A stretch of 64,000 nucleotides of DNA from Parapristionchus giblindavisi (taxonomy: Eukaryota; Nematoda; Chromadorea; Rhabditida; Diplogasteridae): NCBI GenBank assembly GCA_943737045.1, contig CALSFV010000032.1, positions 455,501 to 519,500 of the forward strand, in the 5' to 3' direction. Below are positions 53,035 to 64,000 of the stretch, one piece after another. The notes below the pieces were generated by a model, which ran no database searches, had not been told where the DNA came from, and saw only the letters and a program-made list of their open reading frames with translations. Position 1 is the stretch's first letter. Each line of letters starts with the position of its first letter. A program made the position numbers and the translations under genes.

Positions 53035-53110
53035 TAGGACGAAAAGTACGTTGCAAACTATGAAGCCTGATCGCATTTTGCAAATGTGTAATGTAGCTAT
53101 TCGACATATG
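53035..53110. mobile_element. MITE of the ATAGGTCGAA family, short variant
   Basis: About 75 bp, starting cataggacgaaaagtacg and ending gctattcgacatatg. Inverse of 23839-23916. Confidence 0.6.
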
Positions 53111-53805
53111 CTTGTGACCTGGTGATTTCCAGTTCGGTCTCAATCTCATAACGTGAATTGTTAGGGTTACACCGGTTTTTCTTGTTGGCTTTTCAGAATT
53201 TAAAGTGTACTTGTAATTCGCCACTTGAAGTTTAAGTAAACTACAAACGAAACGAATGTCTACTTTAAGTGGCGTATGTAATTCGTTCACTGTACTTCAT
53301 TTCGTCAATCGCCCTAGTCAGAAGCACTAGATAGAAAATATGTTTAAAATGAATCGGTAGTGAAGTATTGTTTTACTTCACATAGTTGATAATGCATAAT
53401 ACAATATACAATATTCCCGTTATTCCAGATATATTATATAACATTCCCTCAGGTCGAGGCGAAAGTGAGGGAATATTATATAATATATTCCTTCTTCTCC
53501 ACCCTCACTTGCTTCATTATCGCATCAGCCGATGTGCTTATCGTTATTCTCACACAGATTGCAAGGTATACTGTAGCTTTATCAATCGATTCTTGGTTAC
53601 GGTAGCTTGGCATTATTGAAATATATTGTGAGGCTTACGGTGGAGTTGCGATTATGTTTGATCTTTGTTCTTTGTTCAGACTGGAGACGGGTCTGATTCT
53701 GCTGCCATCCCTGCTCGTTCTTCTCTTTATCGCTGTAACCACTGAGACTCAAGCAGTGTCACCCAAAGCGAGATCTTATTCCAATGTTCAATGCTCTGTC
53801 GAAAA

Positions 53806-53993
53806 CATACATGGGCGCCGACATGGGGGTGCCCTGTAAAATTATGGGTTTTCGAAAATTTATGTGACCCCCCCTGTAAAATGACGTTTAGATGAAATTT
53901 TTGAAAAGAAAGTGAATGCCCCCTGTAAAATTTACCATTTTTCGTTCGGATGCCCCCTGTAGAATCGAGCTCCAGGTACCCCGCCCATGTATG
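53806..53993. mobile_element. MITE with CATACATGGGCG ends (second copy)
   Basis: Same element and same site as 35770-35962, slightly shorter because its C run is six instead of thirteen. Confidence 0.82.
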
Positions 53994-54719
53994 GCCGAAA
54001 AGAATAGATAAGCAGAGGAAACTCTCCTCGTTTTACACACTATCTCCCCTTTTTCTCTTTTCTTTTCGCGGTTTTCCTCGACATTTACGCTCGCGTCTCT
54101 AAGGGAAACTCAGATATCTTAGGAGACTGAAAAAATGTTCATACTTTCCAGTTAGTTTAGTTTATCAAGTATGTTGCCACATGGAGAAACTGTTTGTTTT
54201 TTTCGAGGTTGAAAGGGCGATAGAGAAAATCTATAAATTATCTTTTCAAACTTCCTTTTTCTTCATTTCGGAGTCGTTTTCAAACTAATTTAGTTAACTT
54301 CCTCCCCTGTAAGGATTGTTAAATTATTATATATTATTGGTGTAGTCATTGATCTCAGAGACGGAAGAATAAGAAATTGCAAACAAATTTCCCCTGCCCC
54401 TGACTTACTTTTCTACACTTATTGCTGATTAGAGATTGTATTGTATTGTATTGCTTTCAGGAACAAGGTTTACTCAATTCGGCCGATCTCACCGTGAACT
54501 CTGTGCGTCCGATCGATGCATTCGGCGCCATTCCCATCCTGCATCTCGCAGCGATCGCCCTTGATACGGTAGTGCAGGTGAGAGAGAGAGTATTGATCGA
54601 CTTTGGAGGATATTGATCGGTGTTCAATGCATTATTGTGGTTTTTATAGATGATAATTATCTAATCGATAATTGATAATCAACATACACAATCAATACAA
54701 TAGTGGGCCCTAAACTACA

Positions 54720-54850
54720 TCTGTAGAGGTATCCATGAAGCGCGACGAACAGTTTGTCGGCAACCGCTACGTCACAAGCGTAGACGGAGGATTTCTGGCA
54801 AACGCTTCCGCCTACGCTTGTGACGTCACGTTTGACGGCAAACGGTAGGA
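54720..54850. repeat. GACGTCACAAGC hairpin in the E-F intron (P7)
   Basis: ctacgtcacaagcgtagacggagg faces cttccgcctacgcttgtgacg. Here it lies in the reverse direction relative to the outer cgtttgacggcaaacgg end. Confidence 0.7.
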
Positions 54851-55140
54851 TACGGCCTATGTATGCATATCCACTATATGAGACAGAATAGTTCGCGTGC
54901 AATGATTGCTTGATCACTAGAGCAAAATTTGGCCGGAGCACATCTTGATTTCATGTTTCAGGAATCAAGTTAATATGGTCGAAAATTTAAATGTCGTTTC
55001 CACATACAATTGAAATAAAACGAGATTTCAATCTTCGACCTGTCCAAGGATCCACTTTAATGGTACGCGATATATTAATAACTAGATCGCGAGAGCAAAA
55101 CTTCGCACAACGCGCTACTTGATTTCCTGTTTCAGAAAAA

Positions 55141-57026
55141 TGTTAATAGACACGAAATCAAGTGGACCATTGCTCTCGCGAGCTGATTATTATCATACCA
55201 CGCTTGTCGCCATAGGTCGAAAAGTACGTTGCAAGCTACGATGCCAGACCGCATTTTGTCATTTTTTTGTGAAAACACGAACGCATTTTGCAAATCTGTA
55301 ACGTAGCTAATAGACCTATGTCGCGTACCATTATAGTGAAACCTCGGAGGGGCCGAAGATTGAAATCTCGTTGTTTTCAAATGTTAGTGCGTATGAAAAC
55401 GAGATTTCAATTTTCGGCCATATTTACTTTATTCATGAAACATGAATAAAGTTAATATGGCCCTCTTCTAAGATTCGCCAGTAGCTCCCAAACTGCCATT
55501 GTACCCCCACCCTAAACCGATATCGCTACCGAAGCGACGGACATCCATCAACCCCTCTGTCATTCGTTTTTAATGTCACATATACTACGATGGAATAAAG
55601 AATAAGAAATAAGAATAAGATGAAATCAAGATGTGCTCCGGCCAAATTTTGCTCCAGTGATTTATTTTTATTTATTTCTTTATCCATAAACATGAAAAAT
55701 GAAAGGAAAATCAATAAGTATATAAAAAAAATCATCGTGCGTAAACAATATAGTGGATAAGTTACTGATATTTAGTTTAGGAACGAATATTGGTTTTGTT
55801 TGTATGTATATCATATCGATTATCGTCCTTATGCTTCAAGGACACCTATACAGATTTACTTTGGGACCCACTATTTATTATTGGTGTATGTATGGTGTAT
55901 TGATTATGGATTATCGATTAGTATCGGTATTATCTGTTTGACCGTTCAAATCAATCAATAATATATTCCAGATTCCCCTAATCGCCTCTCCTCCTCGTTT
56001 GCTTCTCTCGTCCATCTACATAATCCGCTCCATCGCCACCCTCTCTATGCTCTTCACGCCCGCCAACTTTGGCGGATTCGTTCAGGTACCGTAATCCACT
56101 CTAAGTCCATATTTTTTTACCGTAACCCACTCTAAGTCGCTCTTTGGATACTGTATCGAGGATACTGTGGCTCGGTCTCTAGATATGGGTACTGTATAGG
56201 AAATACTGTTTACGTGGAGTAGTCTGTATGCATCTGATATGTATGAGAGATCAAAGATCAATTCTTAACCGTAATCCATCATTATTCAGGCAATGAAGCG
56301 TACCGGACGCGCACTGGGTTCACGATTTGCCCAACCGGACAATGCGGCAGCATATGTGGAAGGCGCTTCAGAATGATTTATTGATTGATTTATAGATTTA
56401 TTGCTTGATTTATTGATTTATTTAGGTTTTTTCGTCTTTCGCAAATCAATACCAAATCTCTATTATAGTAGTCCCTTCAGGGCAAATATGCATATATTTG
56501 TTTGTTTTTCTTTTTCTCCACTAATATAGGCTAATCATAGCAACGGGTTTCTTCCATACTGTTGAGTGGCCATATGTGCAATATCTCTTTCTCGTTGACC
56601 GAACTGTGATCATTGTGATCTTTGCCCTGTTTCATATCCTACCGTATAAAATCTATCCCGTGTCCCAAACGAACGATTGATAAACTGTGATGAAACAAGA
56701 ATAGTATTTATGCGTTTACATGCTACAGTATACCCGTGAGCATTGATTTATTCAGTCAATCATTCTATCAATTTATCAGGTTCGCCAATGTGTGAACATG
56801 ACTTATTGATTGTTTATTTGATGGGTCAATAGGGGGAGACGGGGGGGGGGGTGGATTTTGGCTAGGGTGGGAAAAGTGAAGAGGGCCGGTGATTCCGAGT
56901 CTCATGGACATTAATAGAGATGAACTGGTGCAGTAATCTAATGGTAAAAGTAATCGTTAGAAAAAGAGAGCTCATAATCAGAGAGAGTGGGAATACACAA
57001 TGTTACTTCAATTGTAAATCCACAAA
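55141..57026 (+). repeat. Direct duplicate of 824-2886
   Basis: Second copy of the block at the window start, in the same orientation, with the MITE at 55213-55319 and the LINE tail at 55480-55625 shared and the 191-bp MITE of the first copy absent. The block begins inside an E-F intron just after gtttcagaaaaatgt. Confidence 0.85.
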
Positions 57027-57905
57027 GAATTTGGAACCAAACATTTAGAACTAAGAATTTGGAACAAGATTTATTGGAACCATAGATGTAAAACAAGTGT
57101 TTTGGGAAACAAAATTGCACTCAATGAACTTAAAAAAAGAACCTATAAAACACTTTTATTTCGAGCAAATTTCACAACAATGAATTAAAATGATACAAAG
57201 AGTTGAATGTACACTGTAGCAAATCATTTCTTAAATCTACCAATTCTAATTGCCCACTCGAGGAAAGATAGTCCAGTGAGCTGATCATTATGCAGCTCAA
57301 CAATTGCAATTTGTTCATAGCGCTTTCTCAATTTAATCGACGGTTTATGACTCAAACGCAAGGATGGGTTCAGCATCATTGCAAGAGATAGCAGACGATA
57401 GGCTGCTCTCCTCCGGAACAATCAACATGAGAATAATGCCTTTCCGCGGCGGATAGTGCAGTTTCGCTGAAATTTTTTTAAATGACGTCGCAGCAGACGG
57501 CATATGCCAATTTAAACATGCAAAATTGTAGATTCAAAAAGAAACGTTTGCGCTCTTTGCGCGACTATGGATAACCCAATTTTGTTTCCCGAAACACTTG
57601 TTTTACCTCTATGGTTAAAATAAATCGTGTTCCAAATTCTTAGTTTCAAATGTTTGGTTCCAAATCGTCGTGTCCAAATTTTTAGTTCACTATAGTCAGT
57701 TTTTCATAAACAGTGCTATAAACAAGGGTCCATTATTCTCGTTCTATGCTAATGATTCCCCTTTCTCACTTCCAATCCATGCATTTACAAAATTATGTTT
57801 GCAAATGTGCTGGGTACAAATCGACAGTTACATTATTATGTTTCTAATTTACCAGTTTCAAAGTGTTGAGTTTCAATTTTTAAGTGACATTGTGTATGCC
57901 CACCC
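57027..57905. mobile_element. Foldback element (second copy), left arm truncated
   Basis: Short left arm (gaatttggaaccaaacattta) and long right arm reaching gtgctgggtacaaatcgac. The minus strand 57421-57224 keeps a coding-like stretch, LSHKPSIKLRKRYEQIAIVE then GLSFLEWAIRIGRFKK and a stop, which I cannot assign. The first copy at 2886 has a deletion within this stretch. Confidence 0.72.
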
Positions 57906-58006
57906 TCCCTTGCAATTCTCCGTTCGCTGTCTTTGTCTACGATATAGCGTTGCTATAACAGGAGAGTGAAATTAGTGAAATATTACGGAAATATATCATA
58001 AATCAG

Positions 58007-58893
58007 TGGTCTTCTCGGTCTTTTCACCCTTCGCTCGTATACTACGGGATGGTGTGGGAGATGGGGGAGGTGAGGAGGGAGGCGATGACGCCGGCGATTC
58101 CAGAGTAAACGTTAATGATGGCTGCAGAGTTATGCCACTCGCCTTTCTCTTCGTACTCACAGAGGCCATCGCATTTCTAGGTACGGTATCCTAGAATACG
58201 GTAGATGTGGTGGGGTCTTGATTACTGTCTTTAATCTTTGTTCTGACTGGAGACGGGTCTGATTCTGCAGTCAACACTGCTCGTTCTTCTATTTCTAGCT
58301 GTAACCGCGGAGACTCAGGCTGTGTCACCCAAAGTGAGAACATATTTATTTATTTATTTATTTATTCCATCAAATATATTAAGTAAATATTTCATTCTTG
58401 AATGATCTGCCGAGATGATAAGATAAGAAGAAGAAACTCTCCTCGTTTTACACACTATCTCGCCTATTTTTTAAATTTTCTTTTCGCAGCTGTTCTCGAC
58501 ATTTATCCTTACGTCTGTAAGGGAAACTCAATTATCTTAGGAAACTGGAAAAATGCTTATACTTTGCAGTTAGTTTAGTCTGTCAAGTGTGTTGACACAT
58601 GGAGAAACTGTTTGTTTTTCGAGGTTGAGAGGTGTGGCGTGAGAGGAAATCTACAAATTATCTTTTCAAACTTCATTCTTATTTCATTTCAGAGTCATTT
58701 TCAAACTAAGTTAGTTGTCTTCCCTTGTTCGTATGATCAAATTACTATATATCATTGACATTATCATTGCTTTCAGGAACAAGGTCTACTCAATTCGTCC
58801 GATCTCACCGTGAACTCTTTGCGTCCGATCGATGCATTCGGCGCCATTCCCATCCTGCATCTCAGTGCGATCGCCATGGATACGGTAGTGCAG
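58007..58893 (+). pseudogene. Array gene copy P8: exons A/B, D, E
   Basis: A/B 58007-58180 (B1 type, open, hydrophobic end LAFLFVLTEAIAFL), D 58246-58333 (acceptor ttctg instead of ttcag), E 58777-58893 (open). C is deleted: B's flank is fused to D's flank at about 58225. F and G are missing, replaced after 58930 by an unrelated stretch with gaaagttgattcttactaag. D and its intron match copy P9 closely, including the acceptor change. Confidence 0.7.
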
Positions 58894-58929
58894 GTGAGCG
58901 AGAGTATTGATCTACTTTTGATTATAACT

Positions 58930-59140
58930 TTTCTGGATTGCTTTTTTTATAGATGATAAACATTTTTTGCTGTCTTTCGTGCGGCGGATATGCGACGGGT
59001 TTCGTTCAAAAAATCGATAAATTGCAACTTTTGAAAGTTGATTCTTACTAAGTCGACCATGCTGATTATCGCTATGTAGGTCACTAACCGTAATTTCAAC
59101 CATCACAAAAACCATTCCCTAGTAAGGTTTTTTTCTGTGA
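58930..59140. other. Unclassified sequence replacing exons F and G of P8
   Basis: About 200 bp not found elsewhere in the window (tttcgtgcggcggatatgcg and onward). No ORF of interest and no inverted ends seen. Normal inter-unit sequence resumes at about 59145. Confidence 0.4.
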
Positions 59141-59666
59141 GTGCAATTCTTTTCTATCGTTTGAAAAAGTGAGGTCAAAGAGATTTCAGCGCAGATATTT
59201 TCAAATTAGCTCGGGGTGTTCATTAATGATGCGCCCCGAGAGAATTTGAAACTATACGCTCTGAAAATGCTCCATCGCTCTCTTTGTGTACGATATAGCG
59301 TTGTTATAGCGGGAGAGTGCAATTAGTGAAATATATCATAAATCAGTGGGCTTTTCGGTCTTTTCACCCTTCGCACGTATACTGCGGGAGAGTGTGGGAG
59401 ATGTGGGAGGTGAGGAGGGAGGATTCCAGAGTAAAGGTTAACGAAGGCTTCGGCGTTATGCCACTCCCCTTTCTCTTCGTACTCACAGAGGCCATCGCAT
59501 TTCTAGGTACGGTATCCTAGAATACGGTAGATGTGGTGGGGTCTTGATTACTGTAGTCCATTGGAGGATATGGTACCCAGTTGGTGATCGTAATGAACCT
59601 GTATTGTAGTGTTGTGCGTGCGATAATCTGTAGTTGTTTATGATGTGACTCAACGTATGCTACTCA

Positions 59667-59795
59667 TAGGTCGAAAAGTACGCTGCAAACTACTAAGCCT
59701 GATCGCATTTTGGAATTTTTATATGAAAGCACGACCTCATTTTGTGAAAAGAGGATCGCATTTTGCAAATCTGTAACCTAGCTGTGCGACCTATG
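59667..59795. mobile_element. MITE of the ATAGGTCGAA family
   Basis: Starts cataggtcgaaaagtacgc, ends gtgcgacctatg. Same variant as 49206-49340, in the B-C intron of P9. Confidence 0.65.
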
Positions 59796-59884
59796 CTTGT
59801 GACCAGTTGAATTAGAGTTCGGTCTCAACCTCATAACTTGAATTGTTAGGTTTACACCGGTACCACCTTTCCATCCTTTGCGAA

Positions 59885-60010
59885 ATTTAAAGTGTACTTA
59901 TAACTCACCACTTTTACTTTAAGTAAACTACAAGTGAAACGCATGTCTATTTAAAGTGGTGTATATGCTATAATTCGTTTCGTCAAATGTTCTTTCACTT
60001 GTAATTTACT
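59885..60010. repeat. ACTTTAAGT-type inverted-repeat element
   Basis: gtacttataactcaccactt, tttactttaagtaaactac and tctatttaaagtggtg words in inverted arrangement, followed by cgtttcgtcaaatgttctttcac as at 33895-33930. Confidence 0.55.
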
Positions 60011-61548
60011 TAACAAACCAGCTGAGATAGCACCCTCACTGGGGCTATACCAGCTGATAAAGTTGTTTGAAATATATGAAGATATATTGATGGAATAAGA
60101 ATAAGAAATGTAAATGCAAAATCTAATTGCAGTACATCTTCTCAAAACGGTCAGGAATCGTAGTTTGTAGCGTGCTTTTCGACCCCCCATTTTAGTTGAT
60201 GATGCATAATACAATATTGAATATTTCCAAAATTCCCAGTATTGCCAATATTCGCGATATACAACATCCCTTAGGTCGAGGCGAGAGTGAGCTGACTCCC
60301 TTCTTCTCCACTCTCACTTGCTTCATTATCGCATCAGCCGATGTGCTTATCGTTATTCTCACACTGATTGCAAGGTATACTGTAGCTTTATCAATCGATT
60401 TTTGGTTGGCAGATATTGAAATATATTGTGAGAAACAAATGATTACGGTAGAGCTTATATTATCTTTAATCTTTGTTCTGACTGGAGACGGGTCTGATTC
60501 TGCAGTCAACACTGCTCGTTCTTCTATTTCTAGCTGTAACCGCGGAGACTCAGGCTGTGTCACCCAAAGTGAGAACATATTTATTTATTTATTTATTTAT
60601 TCCATCAAATATATTAAGTAAATATTTCATTATTGAATGTTCTGCCGAGAAGAAAAGATAAGAAGAAGAAACTCTCCTCGTTTTACACACTATCTCGCCT
60701 ATTTTTTAAATTTTCTTTTCGAAGCTGTTCTCGACATTTATCCTTACGTCTGTAAGGGAAACTCAATTATCCTAGGAAACTGGAAAAATGCTTATACTTT
60801 GCAATTAGTTTAGTCTATCAAGTGTGTTGCCACATGGATGAACTGTTTGTTTTTCGACGCTGAGAGGGTGTGGCGGGAGCGGAAATCTAGAAATTATCTC
60901 TTCAAACTTTATTTTCAGTTCATCTCAGAGTTATTTTCAAACTAATTTAGTTATCTTCCCTTGTATCTATGATCAAATTACTATATTGGCATAATAATTG
61001 CTTTCAGGAACAAGGTTTACTCAATTCGGCCGAGCTCACCGTGAACTCTGTGATGCATTCGGAGCCATTCCCATCCTGCATCTCACAGCGATTTCCCTTG
61101 ATACGGTAGTGCAGGTGAGCTAGAGAATTGATCGATTTTGAATGATATTCGACGGCTTCCAGTCTTTGATTGTTGTTTCTATAGATGATAGTCATATGTG
61201 CATTTTTCTTGTAATACGAAATGAAGTGGCGCGTTTAGCGAAGTTTTGTTCTCGCAATCAATAACGTAAAATAAAATATCACGTACTTTTAAAGTGCATT
61301 AGACAGGCTGAAGTTTGAAATCTCTTTTTTTCAATGAAGATACTGACTAACCGAGATTTCAATTTTCGGCCTTATTAGCTTTCTTCATGAAACATGAAAT
61401 CAAGATGTTCTCAGGCCAAATTTTGCTCTAGTGATCAAACAATTATTGCTCGCGAACTATTCTGTCTTATATAGTGGATATGCATACAGAGACCATACCG
61501 ATGAACGGCGGCAAAACGTTTGCCGTCAAACGTGACGTTACAAGCTTA

Positions 61549-61969
61549 CAAGGGAAGCACTAGTTGCGACGGAAATGATTCCGAAAGCGACCCATATGGG
61601 TAGTGAGGGTTGAAGGGGAGATGGTTAAAAGCGATTTCAAAAGTTGCACCGCAGACCTACTAATCGATATTTTCAATCGATATCACATTTTACCATAACC
61701 ACAACCACCACTGGTTCGACTCCCGCCCCCTGGCAAAATGTTTTTGCTATTTTCTAAAAGCTTCCACAACTACATTACCATTGATTTATCGCCATTCGTC
61801 GGATATTTCCGAACATTTCCGTATTTTAGCGGTGTATTTGTTTAAAAAAATCGATTAGTAGTTCCGCGGTGCAACTTTTGAAACCACTTTTAACCATCTC
61901 CCCCTCAACCCTAACTACCCATATTGGTCGCTTTCGGAATCGTTTCCGTCGCAACTGGTGCTTCCCTTG
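61549..61969. mobile_element. 421 bp MITE with TTA target duplication
   Basis: Ends CAAGGGAAGCACTAGTTGCG and CGCAACTGGTGCTTCCCTTG, flanked by TTA at 61546-61548 and 61970-61972. Removal restores the cacaagcttaggcggagg hairpin stem of other units. The arms are about 145 bp. A 3-bp TTA duplication fits PIF/Harbinger-type movement. No coding sequence. Confidence 0.88.
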
Positions 61970-62772
61970 TTAGGCGGAGGCGTTTGCCTGAAATCCTCCG
62001 CCTTCGCTTGTGACGTCGCGGTTTGCCGCGCTTCATGGATACCTCTAAAGATTTCGTTTAGGACCCACTATTGATTGCGGGTGTATGTATCTCACTGATT
62101 ATCGATTATCGATTAGTCTCCTTATGATCGCTTTGACTGTTCAAATCAATCGATAATATATTCCAGATTAATAATAATCGATAATCGCCTCTCCTCCTCG
62201 TTTAATAAAAAAAACCCATAATCAAAAAAAATATCGCCTCTCCTCCTCGTTTGCTTCTCTCGTCCATCTACATAATCCGCTCCATCGCCACTCTCTCCAT
62301 GCTCTTCACGCCCGCCAACTTTGGCGGATTCGTCCAGGTACCGTAACCTACTCTAAGTCACACTTTTGATACCGTAACCCACTCTAAATCGGATACTGTA
62401 TCGAGAGTACTGTGACTCGGTCTCTAGTTCTGGTTACCGTATAACAAATACTGTTTCCGTGTAGCATCTGATTCGTATGAGAAATCAAAGATCAATTCTA
62501 CCGTAACCCATTTTCGAGTATATTTTTGGGAACCGTATCGATGATGCTGTAGCCGGATCCCTAGAACATATTCCGGGCTGCATCCATACGTGCGAAGTTT
62601 TAGTCTACCGTAGTCTGCCGTATTGATAGTTCTTCGAATTAGAGATCAAAGATCAATTCCAAAACCGTAATCCATAATTATACAGGCAATGAAGCGTACC
62701 GGACGCGCACTGGGTTCACGATTTGCCCAACCGGACAATGCGGCAGCATATGTGGAAGGCGCTTCGGAATGA

Positions 62773-63320
62773 TTTATTGATTGATTTATAGATTTATTGC
62801 TTGATTTATTGATTTATTTAGGCTTTTTTTGTCTTTCACAAATCAATACCAAATCTCTATTATAGTAGTCCCTTCAGGGCAAATATACATATATTTGTTT
62901 GTTTTTCTTTTTCTCCACTAATATAGGCTAATCATAGCAACGGGTATTCTTCCATACTGTTGAGTGGCTATACGCGCAATATCTCTTTCTCGTTGACCGA
63001 ACTGTGATCATTGTGATCTTTGATCTTTGATCTTTGCCCTCTTTCATATCCTACCGTATCCAATGTATCCCGTGTCCCATCGAACGATAAACTGTGATGA
63101 AATAAGTAATGTGAATTTATGCGTTTACATGCTACAGTATACACGTGAGCATTGATTTATCAGATGGGGAAAAGGGGAGTCCGGGGGCAGTTTGACTTGG
63201 GCAGGAAAAGAGAAGAGGATGGCCCGGTGATAGGAAGTTTCATGGGCATATAATAGGGATCATGATGAACTGTTTCAATGATAGAATTCTCGACACTTGT
63301 AATAATAATACTTTTCTATC
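62773..63320. repeat. Inter-unit sequence between P9 and P10
   Basis: Standard inter-unit blocks through cgacacttgtaataataatac, then a direct join to a truncated exon D. Confidence 0.75.
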
Positions 63321-63397
63321 GGGTCTGATTCTGCTGTCAACCCTGCTCGTTCTTCTTTTTATCACTGTAACCACGGAGACTCAGGCAATGTCACCCA
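63321..63397 (+). pseudogene. Array gene copy P10: truncated exon D
   Basis: Exon D lacking its first 11 nt and its donor, joined to inter-unit sequence upstream. The join and the lost donor (acccaaggagctc) are identical to copy P6 (49741). A short piece of D-E intron follows to about 63600. The copy is then interrupted by GC-rich sequence and the B-C interval. Confidence 0.7.
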
Positions 63398-63597
63398 AGG
63401 AGCTCTTATTTATTTATTTATTCCATCAAATATAATGAGTAAATATTTCATTCTTCAATGTTCTGTCGAAAATAATAGATAAGCAGAAGAAATTCTCCTC
63501 GTTTTCCATACTCTCTCTCCTATTTTTCTCTTTTCTTTTCGCCGCTTTCCTTGGCATTTATCCTCGCGTCTGTAAGGGAAACTCAGTTATCTTAACT

Positions 63598-63665
63598 CAG
63601 TAACCCCCTCAGTCGCCTCTCCGACGCGACGGAGGGGGCTACGGCGTAGGCACGTAAGGTAAATG
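63598..63665. repeat. GC-rich hairpin-like segment
   Basis: ccccctcagtcgcctctccg followed by acgcgacggagggggctac can fold back on itself. It is unlike its AT-rich surroundings and interrupts the D-E intron. It may be the end of an undescribed element whose other end is elsewhere. Confidence 0.4.
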
Positions 63666-63705
63666 CAACAGTGCATTATGATGTGACTCAACGTATGCTA
63701 CTCAT

Positions 63706-64000
63706 AGGTCGAAAAGTACGCTGCAAACTACGAAGCCTGATTGCATTTTGGAATTTTTATATGAAAACACGACCTCATTTTGTGAAAAGCTGATCGCATT
63801 TTGCAAATCTGTAACCTAGCTGTGCGACCTATGCTTGTGACCAGTTGAATTCGAGTTCGGTCTCAACCTCATATCTTGAATTGTTAGGGTTACAGCGGTT
63901 TTCTAACGATCTTATAGTGTAGTTCATTGTGATCTTTGATCTTTGATCTTTGTCCTGTTTCATATCCCACCGTATCCAATGTATCCCGTGTTCCAAACGA
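63706..64000. repeat. B-C interval and inter-unit sequence, duplicate of 49206-49500
   Basis: Contains an ATAGGTCGAA MITE (63706-63830), the gaattcgagttcggtctcaac block and ttctaacgatcttatagtg joined to gatctttgatctttg, all in the order of 49206-49500. The window ends inside it. Confidence 0.7.

Larger units (their letters stand above)
52684..56376 (+). pseudogene. Array gene copy P7: all seven exons present, several damaged
   Basis: A 52684-52728, B 52797-52874, C 53453-53565, D 53680-53767, E 54461-54577, F 55972-56085, G 56290-56376. It is the only copy with every exon. The damage is in the acceptor before B (TG for AG), a 13-nt gain in C that shifts the frame, and a gc instead of gt donor after D. 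E, F and G are open. A LINE tail, a MITE (55213-55319) and a hairpin lie in the E-F intron, and the CATACATGGGCG MITE lies in the D-E intron. The first four exons are inverted duplicates of copy M3. Confidence 0.8.
59347..62772 (+). pseudogene. Array gene copy P9: exons A/B, C, D, E, F, G
   Basis: A/B 59347-59506 (B1 type, partly deleted), C 60275-60374 (open, acceptor ttag), D 60481-60568 (acceptor ttctg), E 61008-61114, F 62167-62337, G 62686-62772 (open). E lacks ten bases (cgtccgatcg after gtg), which shifts the frame. F has a duplicated, AT-rich insertion of about 57 bp after its acceptor (atcgcctctcctcctcgttt appears twice). A TTA-flanked MITE lies in the E-F intron. Microsatellite atttatttattt follows D. 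Confidence 0.75.

Overview
The window looks like nuclear DNA of a small-genome invertebrate, most likely a nematode. It is AT-rich, has short introns (one is 69 bp), uses compact tttcag-type acceptors, and is saturated with TACGGTA/TACTGTA-like motifs and foldback transposons. The nematode call is inference; no rRNA, intact tRNA or named housekeeping gene is present to fix it.

The backbone is one ancestral gene unit of about 4-5 kb, repeated at least a dozen times in both orientations. The unit carries a gene of up to seven small exons, here named A to G, with matching splice phases. Exons B to F each encode one hydrophobic, probably membrane-spanning segment, and G encodes a short soluble tail ending in a stop. 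I do not recognise the family. Minus-strand copies lie at about 5.4-10.8, 11.8-14.8, 21.7-24.3, 28.6-30.9 and 32.3-32.7 kb. Plus-strand copies lie at about 1.8-2.2, 34.2-37.7, 38.6-38.8, 41.6-42.2, 42.9-46.3, 47.1-47.3, 48.9-50.4, 52.7-56.4, 58.0-58.9, 59.3-62.8 and 63.3 kb. Every copy has lost or damaged at least one exon, so I annotate them as pseudogenes. The copies at 35.4-37.7 kb (C to G open) and 42.9-46.3 kb (all but D) are the best preserved.

The array has been reshuffled. There is an exact-looking 1.3 kb direct duplication (34036-35338 and 37440-38742). A large inverted duplication joins about 22.6-28.9 kb with 50.1-54.4 kb. A palindrome is centred on a foldback element at 33.3 kb.

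The array has been heavily bombarded by transposons. The most complete is a non-LTR retrotransposon (about 6.08-9.96 kb, minus strand) with both ORFs open. Its ORF1 ends in a textbook -1 frameshift signal (TTTAAAC directly before the stop) that leads exactly into the endonuclease/reverse-transcriptase ORF. A 3.2 kb LTR retrotransposon (17207-20417, minus) with identical-looking LTRs keeps gag, protease and an integrase C-terminal-like tail but has lost reverse transcriptase, RNase H and the integrase core. It sits inside a TTAA-flanked foldback element. Further DNA elements have readable target duplications: TTAA (15005-16773), TTAC (25486-28018, with a decayed ORF inside), TA (31573-32152), 8 bp (1445-1635, 44827-45523), about 8 bp (35770-35962 and its copy at 53806-53993), TTA (61549-61969) and AACC (41999-42118, inside exon G). 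Fragments of three other LINE copies and a Tc1-like end are also present.
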